A DNA stretch of 64,000 nucleotides from Anaerolineae bacterium. GTDB taxonomy: Bacteria; Chloroflexota; Anaerolineae; Promineifilales; Promineifilaceae. The translations under genes and the position numbers were made by a program. The notes beneath the pieces are model-generated. The model saw only the letters and a program-made list of their open reading frames with translations. It was not told the origin of the DNA and did not search any database. This document shows, piece by piece, positions 28,852 to 37,203 of this stretch. The stretch is taken from the NCBI GenBank assembly GCA_020848035.1, contig JADLAX010000055.1, positions 1-64,000 of the forward strand, written 5' to 3'. Each line of letters opens with the position of its first letter. Within the stretch, counting starts at the first letter, position 1.

Positions 28852-30242
28852 TAAATAGTTGCGCCCGCTTCCATGGCTCGTAAAGCATCAGACGTCGTCA
28901 TCGTTGCCGCATGAGTTTCGCGGAAGTTGGTAATGCTGATGCGCCACATGACGATGGCGGCAATAATCATGCCGGTCGCTTCAATGCCAAAGATGAGGAA
29001 GTAAGCGATATTGGCGCTGACCAGACCACTTTCTACCAGGCCGGTATGCAGGGCACCGCCGCTAAACGAAGCGACACCATTGCCAAACGCCTGCGCCATG
29101 CCCCACAGCCCCATAAACAGGCCGGTTGCGCCTTCGATGGTCATGTCCATCATCATCGACAGCGAGCCAACGTTAAAGAAGCCGGTGAAGAGGCCCATCA
29201 TCACCAACGCGGGGAAGACGATGCTAACCTGCTGGGTCATTGCTGCCGTGGCGAGAACAATCATACCAACGGCCGTACCCACACACCCCACAATCGTAAT
29301 CGTGCGCTTGGAGATAGAAAAGACCGCGCTGGCCATGCCCATCAACAGCATGCCAATCAAAACACCGCCACCCCACATCGGTTGGAACTGCGTAGTTTCG
29401 GTGACTTTCATCCCAAAAACTTCCGCCCCAAACACCTCTAAGATATTGTCCTGGAGGAAGATCGAGAAGATCGCCACAAACACAAAGATGAAAAACTCAC
29501 GCGCCTGGGGATTTTTGCGCAAAACACCCAATGCTGCCTGCACTGCGTTCCCTTCCGGCAAAGCTTTTCGGGATTTCTCCATGGCTTCTTCCAAAGCTGC
29601 CCCTTTCAAACGTTTTTCAATGCCCAGTGTACCCACCAAAATTGAGATGATTACGATAAACGGCGTCAGGTTATACAAACGCTGCATCGCTTCGGGGCTG
29701 TATTCCGGGCGCACAATGTTGAAAACAATTGCCGAAATAATGGAGCTCAAAATGGTGAACGTCCACACCACAGAAATGACCGCACCGCGTGATTTTGGTT
29801 CGGTAACTTCGGCAATCAGCGAATGGTGCGAATCGCCCATAAACGCAATGGCCACGCCGTACAAAATCAGCAACCCAAACCCGGCCAGCGTAGCTGAAAA
29901 AGAGCCAGCACCAATAGCATGCACCACGCGCGGCAGTCCAATAAAGATCAAACTGGCGACCACGCCGCCCAACAGCAAGTACGGTGTCCGACGTAAACCA
30001 AAAAATGGGTGCCGATCAGCAAATCGGCCGGAGATAACCTGAAATGGCGACAAGAAATAGTGCAGCGAGAGCATCGCGGTGATCAAAATTGCTGCAATGC
30101 CCAACTCAACGATAGCAATTCGGTTGAAATCAATGGTCAGAAGGGCAAACATCCAACCGACACCTAGTTTTGGCAGCGCCAAACGCAAGGTTCTTATGAT
30201 ACTTGTTAGAAAACCTAAAAAATTTTTTCCAAGGTGATGCAT
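28851..30242 (-). CDS. PucC/LhaA-type BCD-family membrane transporter (first paralogue)
   Basis: This 463-residue protein has about 12 hydrophobic helices and belongs to the bacteriochlorophyll-delivery (BCD) branch of the major facilitator superfamily. The LSLHYFLSPFQVISGRFADRHPFFGLRRTPYLLLGG block after helix 2 is characteristic. In purple bacteria PucC/LhaA aids assembly of light-harvesting complexes. A second, divergent paralogue lies at 47037-48479. The ATG at 30242 is preceded by AGGAGAG, whereas the upstream part of the longer frame has no ribosome site. It heads an operon with a methyltransferase and an isoprenoid reductase gene and has a good promoter at 30301-30328. Confidence 0.85.
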   Translation of the reverse strand: MHHLGKNFLGFLTSIIRTLRLALPKLGVGWMFALLTIDFNRIAIVELGIAAILITAMLSLHYFLSPFQVISGRFADRHPFFGLRRTPYLLLGGVVASLIFIGLPRVVHAIGAGSFSATLAGFGLLILYGVAIAFMGDSHHSLIAEVTEPKSRGAVISVVWTFTILSSIISAIVFNIVRPEYSPEAMQRLYNLTPFIVIISILVGTLGIEKRLKGAALEEAMEKSRKALPEGNAVQAALGVLRKNPQAREFFIFVFVAIFSIFLQDNILEVFGAEVFGMKVTETTQFQPMWGGGVLIGMLLMGMASAVFSISKRTITIVGCVGTAVGMIVLATAAMTQQVSIVFPALVMMGLFTGFFNVGSLSMMMDMTIEGATGLFMGLWGMAQAFGNGVASFSGGALHTGLVESGLVSANIAYFLIFGIEATGMIIAAIVMWRISITNFRETHAATMTTSDALRAMEAGATI

Positions 30243-30300
30243 AAGACACTCTCCTAATCTGTTTCTTCTTCCTAAAAACAGCATAAAAAATGAGAAGCAC

Positions 30301-30328
30301 ATTATAACCAAATGTCTAATGTTGACAA
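30301..30328 (-). promoter_or_regulatory. Sigma-70-type promoter of the pucC-like operon
   Basis: On the minus strand TTGTCA (positions 30328-30323) is followed after 16 bases by a perfect TATAAT (30306-30301). This would start transcription about 50 bases before the PucC-like ATG. Confidence 0.65.
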
Positions 30329-30482
30329 AACATAACAAATACTTAACTAAATACTGATTTTACCTGTATAAAGAATGGGGAATTTCAGACTTTGGGCAAA
30401 AACACAGCCCAAAATGATCCTGATCCTTTTAGCAAAGGACTGGAGAATGAGGTTTAGCTGGCTAAAATGTGACTAGGAAAAG

Positions 30483-31808
30483 TTACGCAGGGGCTTGACT
30501 AAAAGTGGATTCAAAATCACCCAGCCAGTCAGTAACAAGCTGCCCATCAGTGTTTAGATGTTTTTGGGCGGCCTGGTTGTAAGCGTGCATATATTTAAAC
30601 TGCATTTCTGTTGAGATCCCATAGTTGAGCATCAGCTGCTGGGCCAGTTTAAAACCAGGGGTAACTAAGGCAATGTTACCCAGGCTTAAAGCTGCCAAAA
30701 TGTCACGCTTAAAACGGCTGTTCGTATCTTCCAAATACACAAACGGAATGTTTGCTTTGTCCAGGTTCTGCCGAACATCAAAGTCAATAAGATACTGCGT
30801 CGAGTCAAAGTGCTTGAGGGCAGCCTCATAATGCGACGGCAGTGGTTTGGCTCTTTGCATAGGCGGGTCAAACGTCATGATCTTGTTGATAATTTGTACA
30901 GCACCTTCAACGGTTTCCCCGAGAAAATGACCTGTAATGTGGTAGCGAAGCGAGGGAATAAGATTAAAGATGGATCCGCCGAATGCAGACGGCACATCAA
31001 GTTCGGCTAACATCTCAGTGGCCTCAGCGAGGGTAGCGGCCGTTTCTAACCTTTGCGCGGCCAGAATGACCAGGTCTGGTTTTATGTAGTTAACAGTAGA
31101 TGCCAGCTGAGCTGTAGGTAAATTGGCCCCCAAATAAATTACATTCCATCCTTGATATCGCAACAACAATGAAAGCAACAGAAGGCTGAACGTGTGTTCT
31201 TCGTGCGGCGGGCACGCCAGCAAAATGCGGCCCAACCGTGTCGGGTTTGGGGCTGCTGCTAGCAAAGCATATAGTCGCTTTAAGGTTTTTTCGGAAGCAA
31301 AGTGCTCCTGTTGAACGGTGGCTTCATTCTGGAACCAGAGATCGCCTATCTGAGCCAGCCCTTTTTGCAGAATTTCCAGGCACACCATCTTAATAGGATA
31401 AATGGCAAAGGCCTGCGTAAGAAACTTCTCGGTGGCTTCGTCGTCAAATCTCAAGCAGTTTTTGATCCACGCATTGCGTATATCGCCTAAAGTATCTCCA
31501 TTTTCAAAAACAAGATTCAGATCATCTTGCTGAAACGTAACGTACTCAAGCGGATTTCCCCCTTTTTCTTCAATGTTGTTCCAGAGTTCAGCTGCACGCC
31601 TGATGGTCATTCCTTCATCCAGTCGCGCCATCAGCCACTTCACAATGCTGATATCATGCTGAGTGTAAATGCGGTGTTTACCTTTGCTGCGGACTGGGCG
31701 GGGGAGGCCGTATTTTCTTTCCCAGGCACGAATTGTATGAGATTTGATACCAGTTTCAGAAAGCACTGCTTTTAGGTTATATGTGGGAGTTTTTTGTGGA
31801 AGGGCCAT
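30483..31808 (-). CDS. CarH-like B12-dependent photoreceptor regulator with a C-terminal extension
   Basis: This 441-residue protein starts with a MerR-type helix-turn-helix (residues 8-75; HTIRAWERKYGLPRPVRSKGKHRIYTQHD). A four-helix cobalamin-capping domain (about 110-190) follows, with the CarH signature W158-x9-E168-H169. A B12-binding Rossmann domain (about 195-310) has H205 in PPHEEHTF, the place of the lower axial ligand. In CarH, adenosylcobalamin holds a DNA-bound tetramer in the dark and light disassembles it. About 130 further residues follow that usual CarH proteins lack. The gene is divergent from pufB, so it probably controls puf, itself or both. The ATG at 31808 (MALPQK) was chosen to match the MerR domain, and the ribosome site is weak. 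A litR-like role in carotenoid control is an alternative. Confidence 0.85.
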   Translation of the reverse strand: MALPQKTPTYNLKAVLSETGIKSHTIRAWERKYGLPRPVRSKGKHRIYTQHDISIVKWLMARLDEGMTIRRAAELWNNIEEKGGNPLEYVTFQQDDLNLVFENGDTLGDIRNAWIKNCLRFDDEATEKFLTQAFAIYPIKMVCLEILQKGLAQIGDLWFQNEATVQQEHFASEKTLKRLYALLAAAPNPTRLGRILLACPPHEEHTFSLLLLSLLLRYQGWNVIYLGANLPTAQLASTVNYIKPDLVILAAQRLETAATLAEATEMLAELDVPSAFGGSIFNLIPSLRYHITGHFLGETVEGAVQIINKIMTFDPPMQRAKPLPSHYEAALKHFDSTQYLIDFDVRQNLDKANIPFVYLEDTNSRFKRDILAALSLGNIALVTPGFKLAQQLMLNYGISTEMQFKYMHAYNQAAQKHLNTDGQLVTDWLGDFESTFSQAPA

Positions 31809-32311
31809 TTTGTAAAACCGCCAGTACGTTAAGCTTAGCTTGCCCACCCAAATCATCAGACGAGGGCCTACCTTAGCGTCTATCTTTCAAGGTTGTTAAT
31901 TTCAAGGACTCTAATTTTAACATAAAAACTAAACTTTTAACTGAAAATTGAAGAGGAATATATGAGAACTGAGAGATTCAGGAGGCAAGCGTGATGCTAC
32001 AGTGCTTCGTCAAATGGTATTGACAACCTGCTTTTTGATGTTAGAATATTCATATTATATTAAGGTTTTTCTTAACTTAAACTTATTTTACATTGCATAT
32101 CCTGACAGTTTCACTGTCTTTCCCAGATTTGTGTCATATTTGCGTGAATATTTTGCCAAATAATGCCTAGCTTTTGGGCAAAATTGAGTCCTCTTAAACT
32201 GGGATAATTGGGAAGAAGAAGATTTTTACTTTTGCGTATAGACAAGCCCTGCTTGTTTATTTTATTTAGGTAAGCTTTATTGCATTACAAGTCACATAAG
32301 GAGAATTCGGA
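31809..32311. promoter_or_regulatory. Divergent regulatory region between the carH-like gene and pufB
   Basis: This is a 500-base A+T-rich gap with no credible gene. It includes a sigma-70-like promoter for puf at 32020-32047, the inverted repeat TGACAG-TTTCA-CTGTC near 32103-32118, and repeated TTTTAAC tracts near 31915-31940 that could be regulator sites. A strong AAGGAG lies just before pufB. No PpsR-type TGT-N12-ACA site was found by eye. Confidence 0.6.
32020..32047 (+). promoter_or_regulatory. Candidate puf promoter
   Basis: TTGACA (32020-32025) and TAGAAT (32042-32047) are separated by 16 bases. This would give a leader of about 260 bases ahead of pufB, long enough for regulation at the RNA level. 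Only one mismatch to the consensus -10 is present. Confidence 0.6.
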
Positions 32312-32491
32312 ATGGCCAATAAAGATGCAAATCCCTACAACAATGATCAGGTTCCGGACAAATGGAAGAACCTTTTCACCAACGATGAATGGTATATGCA
32401 TGACATCGTGGTAAAGGCGACCTACGGGTTCTTAGCCATTGCCATCGTTGCGCATATCCTGGTTTTCATGTGGAAACCGTGGTTGCAGTAA
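32312..32491 (+). CDS. pufB: Light-harvesting antenna protein beta subunit
   Basis: This 59-residue single-span antenna protein has a polar N-terminus with NDEWYMHDIVVKA, a hydrophobic helix (about residues 37-53), and a His in IVAHILVFMW that is the bacteriochlorophyll ligand of beta polypeptides, followed by the KPWLQ end. The family pairs with the alpha subunit to form the ring antenna around the reaction centre. It has a strong ribosome site (AAGGAG) and precedes pufA by 72 bases. The length and the beta-alpha-LM-C order are those of Roseiflexus-type operons. Confidence 0.93.
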   Translation: MANKDANPYNNDQVPDKWKNLFTNDEWYMHDIVVKATYGFLAIAIVAHILVFMWKPWLQ

Positions 32492-32563
32492 GCCCATCGT
32501 TACTTTAAGAATAATAAATCCCTTTTGCTTGCATGCTAAGACAGAAAATAGGAGAGGTTTCTA

Positions 32564-32713
32564 ATGGCAGAACAACACAATGAACGTCCAGAACGTCCAG
32601 TTGAATTTCGTACAAGTCTGTTCTTGTACATTTTGCTCGGTGCCGCCGTTGCTTTGTTGATCCACTTCATCTTGCTGAGCACACCGACTTTTAACTGGCT
32701 GGCCGGGGCTTAA
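32564..32713 (+). CDS. pufA: Light-harvesting antenna protein alpha subunit
   Basis: This 49-residue single-span protein has an acidic and basic N-terminal stretch (about residues 1-16), a helix from about residue 19 to 39, and H34 in LLIHFILL as the bacteriochlorophyll ligand. The aromatic W45 near the C-terminus may hydrogen-bond the pigment. The ribosome site is AGGAGAGG. It pairs with PufB as a B880-like antenna unit. A structured gap of about 440 bases separates it from pufLM. Confidence 0.93.
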   Translation: MAEQHNERPERPVEFRTSLFLYILLGAAVALLIHFILLSTPTFNWLAGA

Positions 32714-33154
32714 GTTTTAGCTTTAGCCGAATTGGGGGGCGAGCAGATTTTTTGCTTCCACCTTTTAAACTTATATACAAAAATTGTGAGGCCGTGAGGT
32801 TTGTCTTCACCGGTAAGGTAGGTAAGGATAAAACCTGATGGCCTTTCTACAATTTTCTTAGAATCGATTTTTGGTTCTAAGTTTGATTAGTCTTACCTAC
32901 AGCACATTCACAATTGGATGTGTGTCCCTTCAATGAGTCGTTTTAGCTACGGCTAAATGAATCTAATGTTGCCAATAACTTGAGAAAGGGTTTGTCTTTC
33001 TCAAAGTGGTTTCTGGGAAGAGTGGCACAAGATAATGGTTCGAAGGACTCATCATTTGTTTCCCCTGACATAAGCGCCATCCTCAGTAACGGCGCAGATG
33101 GTTGCCTATGCCAGTGAAATACACATTTGGTCTACTAGTAAGGAGAGGCGGCCT
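32714..33154 (+). other. Structured intercistronic region between pufA and pufLM
   Basis: No gene is seen here. Hairpins are TTGAGAAAG/CTTTCTCAA (9-bp perfect stem, 32980-33004), CTTAGAA/TTCTAAG (32857-32881) and TTTTAGC/GCTAAA near 32941-32956, with a further loose pairing of AATTGTGAGGCC and GGCCTTTCTACAATT. In purple bacteria, hairpins at this place slow decay of the antenna mRNA so that antenna exceeds reaction centre. A similar function is inferred here. Confidence 0.65.
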
Positions 33155-35044
33155 GTGGTTACAGAGATAGTTACCCCTTCAGTAATACATACAAAACCAA
33201 ATGTCGAAGGTGAGCGGCCAGCTGTTGAGAGAATAAGGGAAGGGGAGAACATTCCTTTTTCTGAGGTCGAAAAGCAGTATAAGAAGCCGGGAGGTACAAT
33301 TCTTCACGCGGTTTTTGGAGCCGATCCCTTTGATTTTTGGTTAGGACGATTTTATGTCGGTACATTTGGCGCTCTATCCCTCTTGGGGATTTTTATGGGC
33401 GTTGCGAGTTATCTTTACCAGGCTTGGGTTGTGGAGGGGGCTTACAATCTTTTAAGAGCTCGTATTGATCCACCACCCATTAGCAATGGGTTGCGTTTTG
33501 CGACGCCTGGAGAGCCTGGCTTTTTTTGGCAGCTAACGGTAATTTTTGCCACAATTGCCTTTTTAGGGTGGTTGTTGCGACAAGTAGATATTTCCCGCAA
33601 GCTGGGCATGAGTTATGAAATTCCCATTGGTTACGGTGCGGTTGTGTCTTCTTGGATCACGTTACAGTGGTTACGGCCGCTTGCCATGGGGGCTTGGGGC
33701 AATGGGTTCCCGCTTGGTATTACGCACCATTTAGACTGGGTTTCCAACATTGGTTACCAGTATTACAACTTCTTCTTTAATCCCTTCCATGCTATCGGCA
33801 TTTCTTTGCTGTTTACCTCCACCTTGATCCTGGCCATGCACGGTTCTGCGATTTTGAGCGCGGTAAACCAGCCCTATGTGACAGAAAGAAATGTGGACGG
33901 TTTTTGGCGTAACTTGTTAGGGTACAGCATCGGTGAAGTTGGTATCCATCGTTTGGGCTTCTGGTTGGCAATTGCGGCCGTTTTGTTTGCCAATCTCTGC
34001 ATTTATCTGTCTGGTACGCTGGTGTTCAACTGGTCTACATTCTGGAATTTCTTCGACACGCTGCCGTTTTGGGAAGGTGCTGCGGCTGGGACCCTGCTGA
34101 TTGGCGGTGGTGCCCTGGCGAGCGTCGTCTGGCGCGGACGGAGCCAACGTCCTGTGGATATGGATGAAGTTGAATATGGCGGCCGTGGTATTGATGGGAC
34201 TGCTTTGCGGAAGACCTACCGTGTCAAGTTCCTGGAACGGCTCTTTGGTGTCGGACAGGTTGGCCCGGTTTATCTGGGTATCGCTGGGGCTGTTGCCGTT
34301 GTGTTTGGTTTCCTCGCGGTATTTATCATCCTGGAAGATTATCTCAACCAGGTTGGTTACAATCCGATTCTGTTCTTGCGCGAGTTTTTCGTGTTGACGG
34401 TGAATCCCCCGGCCATGAGCTATGGTTTGAGCATGGCTCCGTGGCGTGAAGGTGGTGCCTGGGTTGTGGCAACCTTCCTGATTAACATTTGTGTAGTTGC
34501 CTGGTGGCTGCGCGTATACGGCCGTGCCAAAGCCGCCGGTTTACGTCCTACACTGGCCTATGCATTCGCCGCTGCGCTGTTCCTTTACTTCATCATCTAC
34601 CTGATTCGCCCTGTTATCATCGGTAACTGGGCACAGGCTCCGGGGCAAGGGTTTAAAGCCATACTCGACTGGACCAACAATGTTAGCATCCAGTTTGGTA
34701 ACTTCTACTACAACCCCTTCCACATGATCTCCATCTTCTTCCTGTTGGGTTCCACCGTGCTGTTGGCCATGCATGGCGCAACGATTGTGGCGACCTCTAA
34801 ATATGGCTCGCATCGTGAAATTGAAGAAATGATGGCTGAAGGATCAGGTACACACCGGGCACAGCTGTTCTGGCGCTGGACTATGGGTTTCAACGTAAAC
34901 TCAAAAACAATTCATGACTGGTGCTGGTGGTTTGCCATTTTGACCGTCATCGCCGGTGGAATTGGTTTACTTCTGTCTGGTACGGTCATTACTGATTGGT
35001 ATGCCTGGGCGCAAAGCATTGGCATCACTGCCCCACTGCCCTAG
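33155..35044 (+). CDS. pufLM: Fused photosynthetic reaction-centre L and M subunits
   Basis: This 629-residue fusion of L (about residues 25-320) and M (about 345-629) each has five transmembrane helices. In L, H192 (HHLDW) and H212 (NPFHAIGI) match the accessory-chlorophyll and special-pair ligands. In M, H523 (NPFHMISI) matches the special-pair ligand, while the accessory position is I503 (AILDW). Iron-ligand histidines are in LAMHGS, GIHRLG, LAMHGAT and TIHDWCWW. The fused form is known from Roseiflexus, and loss of the M accessory His gives three bacteriopheophytins per centre in Chloroflexus-type centres. The GTG at 33155 follows AAGGAGAGG; an ATG at 33098 in frame would add 19 residues but has no ribosome site. 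No H subunit gene is present. Confidence 0.93.
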   Translation: MVTEIVTPSVIHTKPNVEGERPAVERIREGENIPFSEVEKQYKKPGGTILHAVFGADPFDFWLGRFYVGTFGALSLLGIFMGVASYLYQAWVVEGAYNLLRARIDPPPISNGLRFATPGEPGFFWQLTVIFATIAFLGWLLRQVDISRKLGMSYEIPIGYGAVVSSWITLQWLRPLAMGAWGNGFPLGITHHLDWVSNIGYQYYNFFFNPFHAIGISLLFTSTLILAMHGSAILSAVNQPYVTERNVDGFWRNLLGYSIGEVGIHRLGFWLAIAAVLFANLCIYLSGTLVFNWSTFWNFFDTLPFWEGAAAGTLLIGGGALASVVWRGRSQRPVDMDEVEYGGRGIDGTALRKTYRVKFLERLFGVGQVGPVYLGIAGAVAVVFGFLAVFIILEDYLNQVGYNPILFLREFFVLTVNPPAMSYGLSMAPWREGGAWVVATFLINICVVAWWLRVYGRAKAAGLRPTLAYAFAAALFLYFIIYLIRPVIIGNWAQAPGQGFKAILDWTNNVSIQFGNFYYNPFHMISIFFLLGSTVLLAMHGATIVATSKYGSHREIEEMMAEGSGTHRAQLFWRWTMGFNVNSKTIHDWCWWFAILTVIAGGIGLLLSGTVITDWYAWAQSIGITAPLP

Positions 35045-35045
35045 C

Positions 35046-35135
35046 GACAACACATTTGCTAGCCGCACTTTTCATGCTGACTATGACCTTGCCCAAAGGT
35101 GCGGCTAGTAGATTTCAAACCTAAGTGTTGTTGTC
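35046..35135 (+). other. Long hairpin between pufLM and pufC
   Basis: GACAACAC and GTGTTGTTGTC form the outer stem, and GCTAGCCGCAC and GTGCGGCTAG the inner stem (10 bp), around a loop of about 30 bases. There is no T-tract, so it probably acts as an RNA-stability or processing element. Confidence 0.7.
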
Positions 35136-35173
35136 ACAAAAAAGTTACCAATTCAGGTAAAGAGGAGATTAAA

Positions 35174-36124
35174 ATGCGTCGCGGTTTCAAGAATCCAAGC
35201 GGGCCTAACTTAGCGTTTTGGGCCGTCTTCTTACTCGTAACAGTTTTACTCTTGAGCGGTGCTTTGTGGGTGCTTAGCTTTGTTCGGGGAACTGTAGTCT
35301 CTGCGGCAGAGGATGAAGTTGTTCTCAATCAGGCTTACATCAACTACTCGACAGCGGGCGATTATGTCACTGCGGAGTCGAATGCGGCAATTCAAGCCTA
35401 CATCGCAGAATTCCCCCAACCACAAAACGCTCAAGTTTTGACAGGAATGACCACCTCCGAAATCTGGAGCTTCATGACAGCTTACGTAGCCGGTGGTTTG
35501 CAGGTGGATTGCACCTACTGTCATAACATTAACAACTTTGCTGCTGATGGTGCAGAGATCGGCGATGACGCCGTGGCTACCCGGAAAGACAATGCCCGGC
35601 AGCATCTGCAAATGGTGGCCGATCTCAACCAAAATTGGCTGACTCAGCTGGCGGAAATTGAAGGCAAACAACCTTCAGGTGCGCAGATTATTTGTGCGAC
35701 CTGCCATTTGGGTGAAGCCATTCCCACGGCATGGCCAGAAGATCTGCATGCTTTGCCGGATGATTATCGGCTGCCGCTCGACAACCTGGATGTTCTTCTG
35801 GTGACGGGCAAACTTGACATCTCTCTGGATGCTGTGCAGTACAATCAGCACACTATGTACCACTTCAGCGAAAGCCTGGCGGTTGGTTGTACCCACTGCC
35901 ACAACTCGCGGTACTTCCCCGATTGGGGGCAGCCTGCCAAGTACTATGCCCTGACGATGTTGCAGATGTCGCAGCACATTCTCAACAATTACCAGGACAC
36001 GATGAATGGGCAGGAGCCGTCTTGCTACCTCTGTCATCGTAACGAAGTACGGCCGCCTGGTGCAGCGCAGGCCGAAGTCTTCTTGCCAGAGGTCTTAAGA
36101 TCAAGTTATTCCCCGGAAGAGTAA
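35174..36124 (+). CDS. pufC: Reaction-centre tetrahaem cytochrome c subunit
   Basis: This 316-residue cytochrome starts with a membrane anchor (about residues 13-37). Four haem motifs are present: C113-TYC-H117, C174-ATC-H178, C239-THC-H243 and C284-YLC-H288. Several Met residues between the sites are candidate axial ligands. It reduces the photo-oxidised special pair at the outer face of the membrane, in the way of Chloroflexus cytochrome c-554. The start at 35174 has AGAGGAG upstream, and 25 extra codons exist in a longer frame. A hairpin after the stop may end or attenuate the puf transcript. Confidence 0.93.
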   Translation: MRRGFKNPSGPNLAFWAVFLLVTVLLLSGALWVLSFVRGTVVSAAEDEVVLNQAYINYSTAGDYVTAESNAAIQAYIAEFPQPQNAQVLTGMTTSEIWSFMTAYVAGGLQVDCTYCHNINNFAADGAEIGDDAVATRKDNARQHLQMVADLNQNWLTQLAEIEGKQPSGAQIICATCHLGEAIPTAWPEDLHALPDDYRLPLDNLDVLLVTGKLDISLDAVQYNQHTMYHFSESLAVGCTHCHNSRYFPDWGQPAKYYALTMLQMSQHILNNYQDTMNGQEPSCYLCHRNEVRPPGAAQAEVFLPEVLRSSYSPEE

Positions 36125-36158
36125 GAATGAAGGCCTGTCGTTACGATAGGCCTCATTC
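36125..36158 (+). terminator. Hairpin directly after pufC
   Basis: GAATGA-AGGCCT pairs with AGGCCT-CATTC (one bulge) straight after the pufC stop, but no T-run follows, so stopping is partial or the hairpin protects the 3' end. Confidence 0.55.
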
Positions 36159-36194
36159 ACTTTGCTTTGATGGACAATGCTACACAGTGTTGAA

Positions 36195-36227
36195 AGACCG
36201 ATTTCACCGTAAGTCGGTCTCTTTATC
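36195..36227 (+). terminator. Second hairpin between pufC and bchG
   Basis: AGACCGA and TCGGTCT (7-bp stem) are followed by a short pyrimidine tract CTTTATC. It is a weak candidate terminator, so some readthrough from puf into bchG is likely. Confidence 0.45.
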
Positions 36228-36258
36228 AATCTGAAATTCACTTTAAAAAAAACAATAT

Positions 36259-37173
36259 ATGACTTCAATAGAAACCTCCAGCCCACCAACTCAGGTAGCA
36301 CAACCGTCTGTCTTGCGGCGCTCCCTCGTCCTTATGAAGCCAATTACCTGGTTTGGGCCGATGTGGGCGTTTTTATGTGGTGCAGTTGCCAGTGGGGCAA
36401 CGACCTGGTCACTAGCAGATATAGGCCTCGTCATTTTGGGTATCATCATGGCGGGGCCTATCTTGTGTGGCTTTTCTCAGGTCATTAATGATTATTTTGA
36501 CCGGGATATCGATGCGGTTAATGAGCCGTACCGGTTAGTTCCATCTGGGTTGGTATCTACCAAACAGATTTTTGTTACGCTCTTTGTCTTGCTGGTTGCT
36601 GGTTTGTTTGTCAGCAGCTTTTTGAACTTGCGGGTGATGTCATTTGTTATTGCCGGGCAGGTGTTGGCTGTTTTGTACAGTGCCCCGCCTGTTCGGGCCA
36701 AGCGAAATGGCTGGGCCGGCAATGCGATGGCGGCCGTTTCCTATGAAGGTCTGGCGTGGATGGCGGGACACGCTGCTTTTGCCCCACTTACCGGACCAAG
36801 TATTCTGATTGCCCTCCTTTACTCTTTGGGTGCTCACGGCATTATGAGCATCAATGACTACAAGAGCATTGATGGGGACAAGGAAGGTGGGGTTAGCACA
36901 ATCCCGGTTTTGTATGGACCCAAGGTAGCTTCCTGGTTGATCGTGATCACCATGAATGTGGCACAAATCGTGGTTATTGGTGCTTTTTTGTACTGGAACC
37001 TTTGGTGGGCTGCCTTGATAATCACCCTGATTTTGATGGCCCAGATACCCATTCAGCGCACCTTTTTGCGCGATCCTATGGCCAACTACCTGAAGTTTAG
37101 CGCCATTGGGGTTAGCTTTTATGTATGGGGCATGATGGCAGCGGCCGTTGGTTTGCGTTCAGTGGGTGGTTAA
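36259..37173 (+). CDS. bchG: Bacteriochlorophyll synthase (prenyltransferase)
   Basis: This 304-residue membrane prenyltransferase of the UbiA family has about eight helices and the first Asp-rich motif NDYFDRDIDAVNEP, followed by the second NDYKSIDGD. It attaches a geranylgeranyl or phytyl group to bacteriochlorophyllide a. The pyrophosphate-binding Asp residues are intact. It starts about 85 bases after the second post-pufC hairpin and leads the long bch run. The start is the ATG with an AAAAAAA tract before it, not a good ribosome site, so the exact start is a little uncertain. Confidence 0.92.
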   Translation: MTSIETSSPPTQVAQPSVLRRSLVLMKPITWFGPMWAFLCGAVASGATTWSLADIGLVILGIIMAGPILCGFSQVINDYFDRDIDAVNEPYRLVPSGLVSTKQIFVTLFVLLVAGLFVSSFLNLRVMSFVIAGQVLAVLYSAPPVRAKRNGWAGNAMAAVSYEGLAWMAGHAAFAPLTGPSILIALLYSLGAHGIMSINDYKSIDGDKEGGVSTIPVLYGPKVASWLIVITMNVAQIVVIGAFLYWNLWWAALIITLILMAQIPIQRTFLRDPMANYLKFSAIGVSFYVWGMMAAAVGLRSVGG

Positions 37174-37203
37174 CGGAACTTTGGTACATAGGGAGATCGT
37201 TCC

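Noticed and set aside
33098-33154. ATG at 33098 as the pufLM start
   Set aside because: No ribosome site lies before it, while a GTG 57 bases downstream has AAGGAGAGG at suitable spacing and gives a length closer to known fused proteins. It cannot be excluded.
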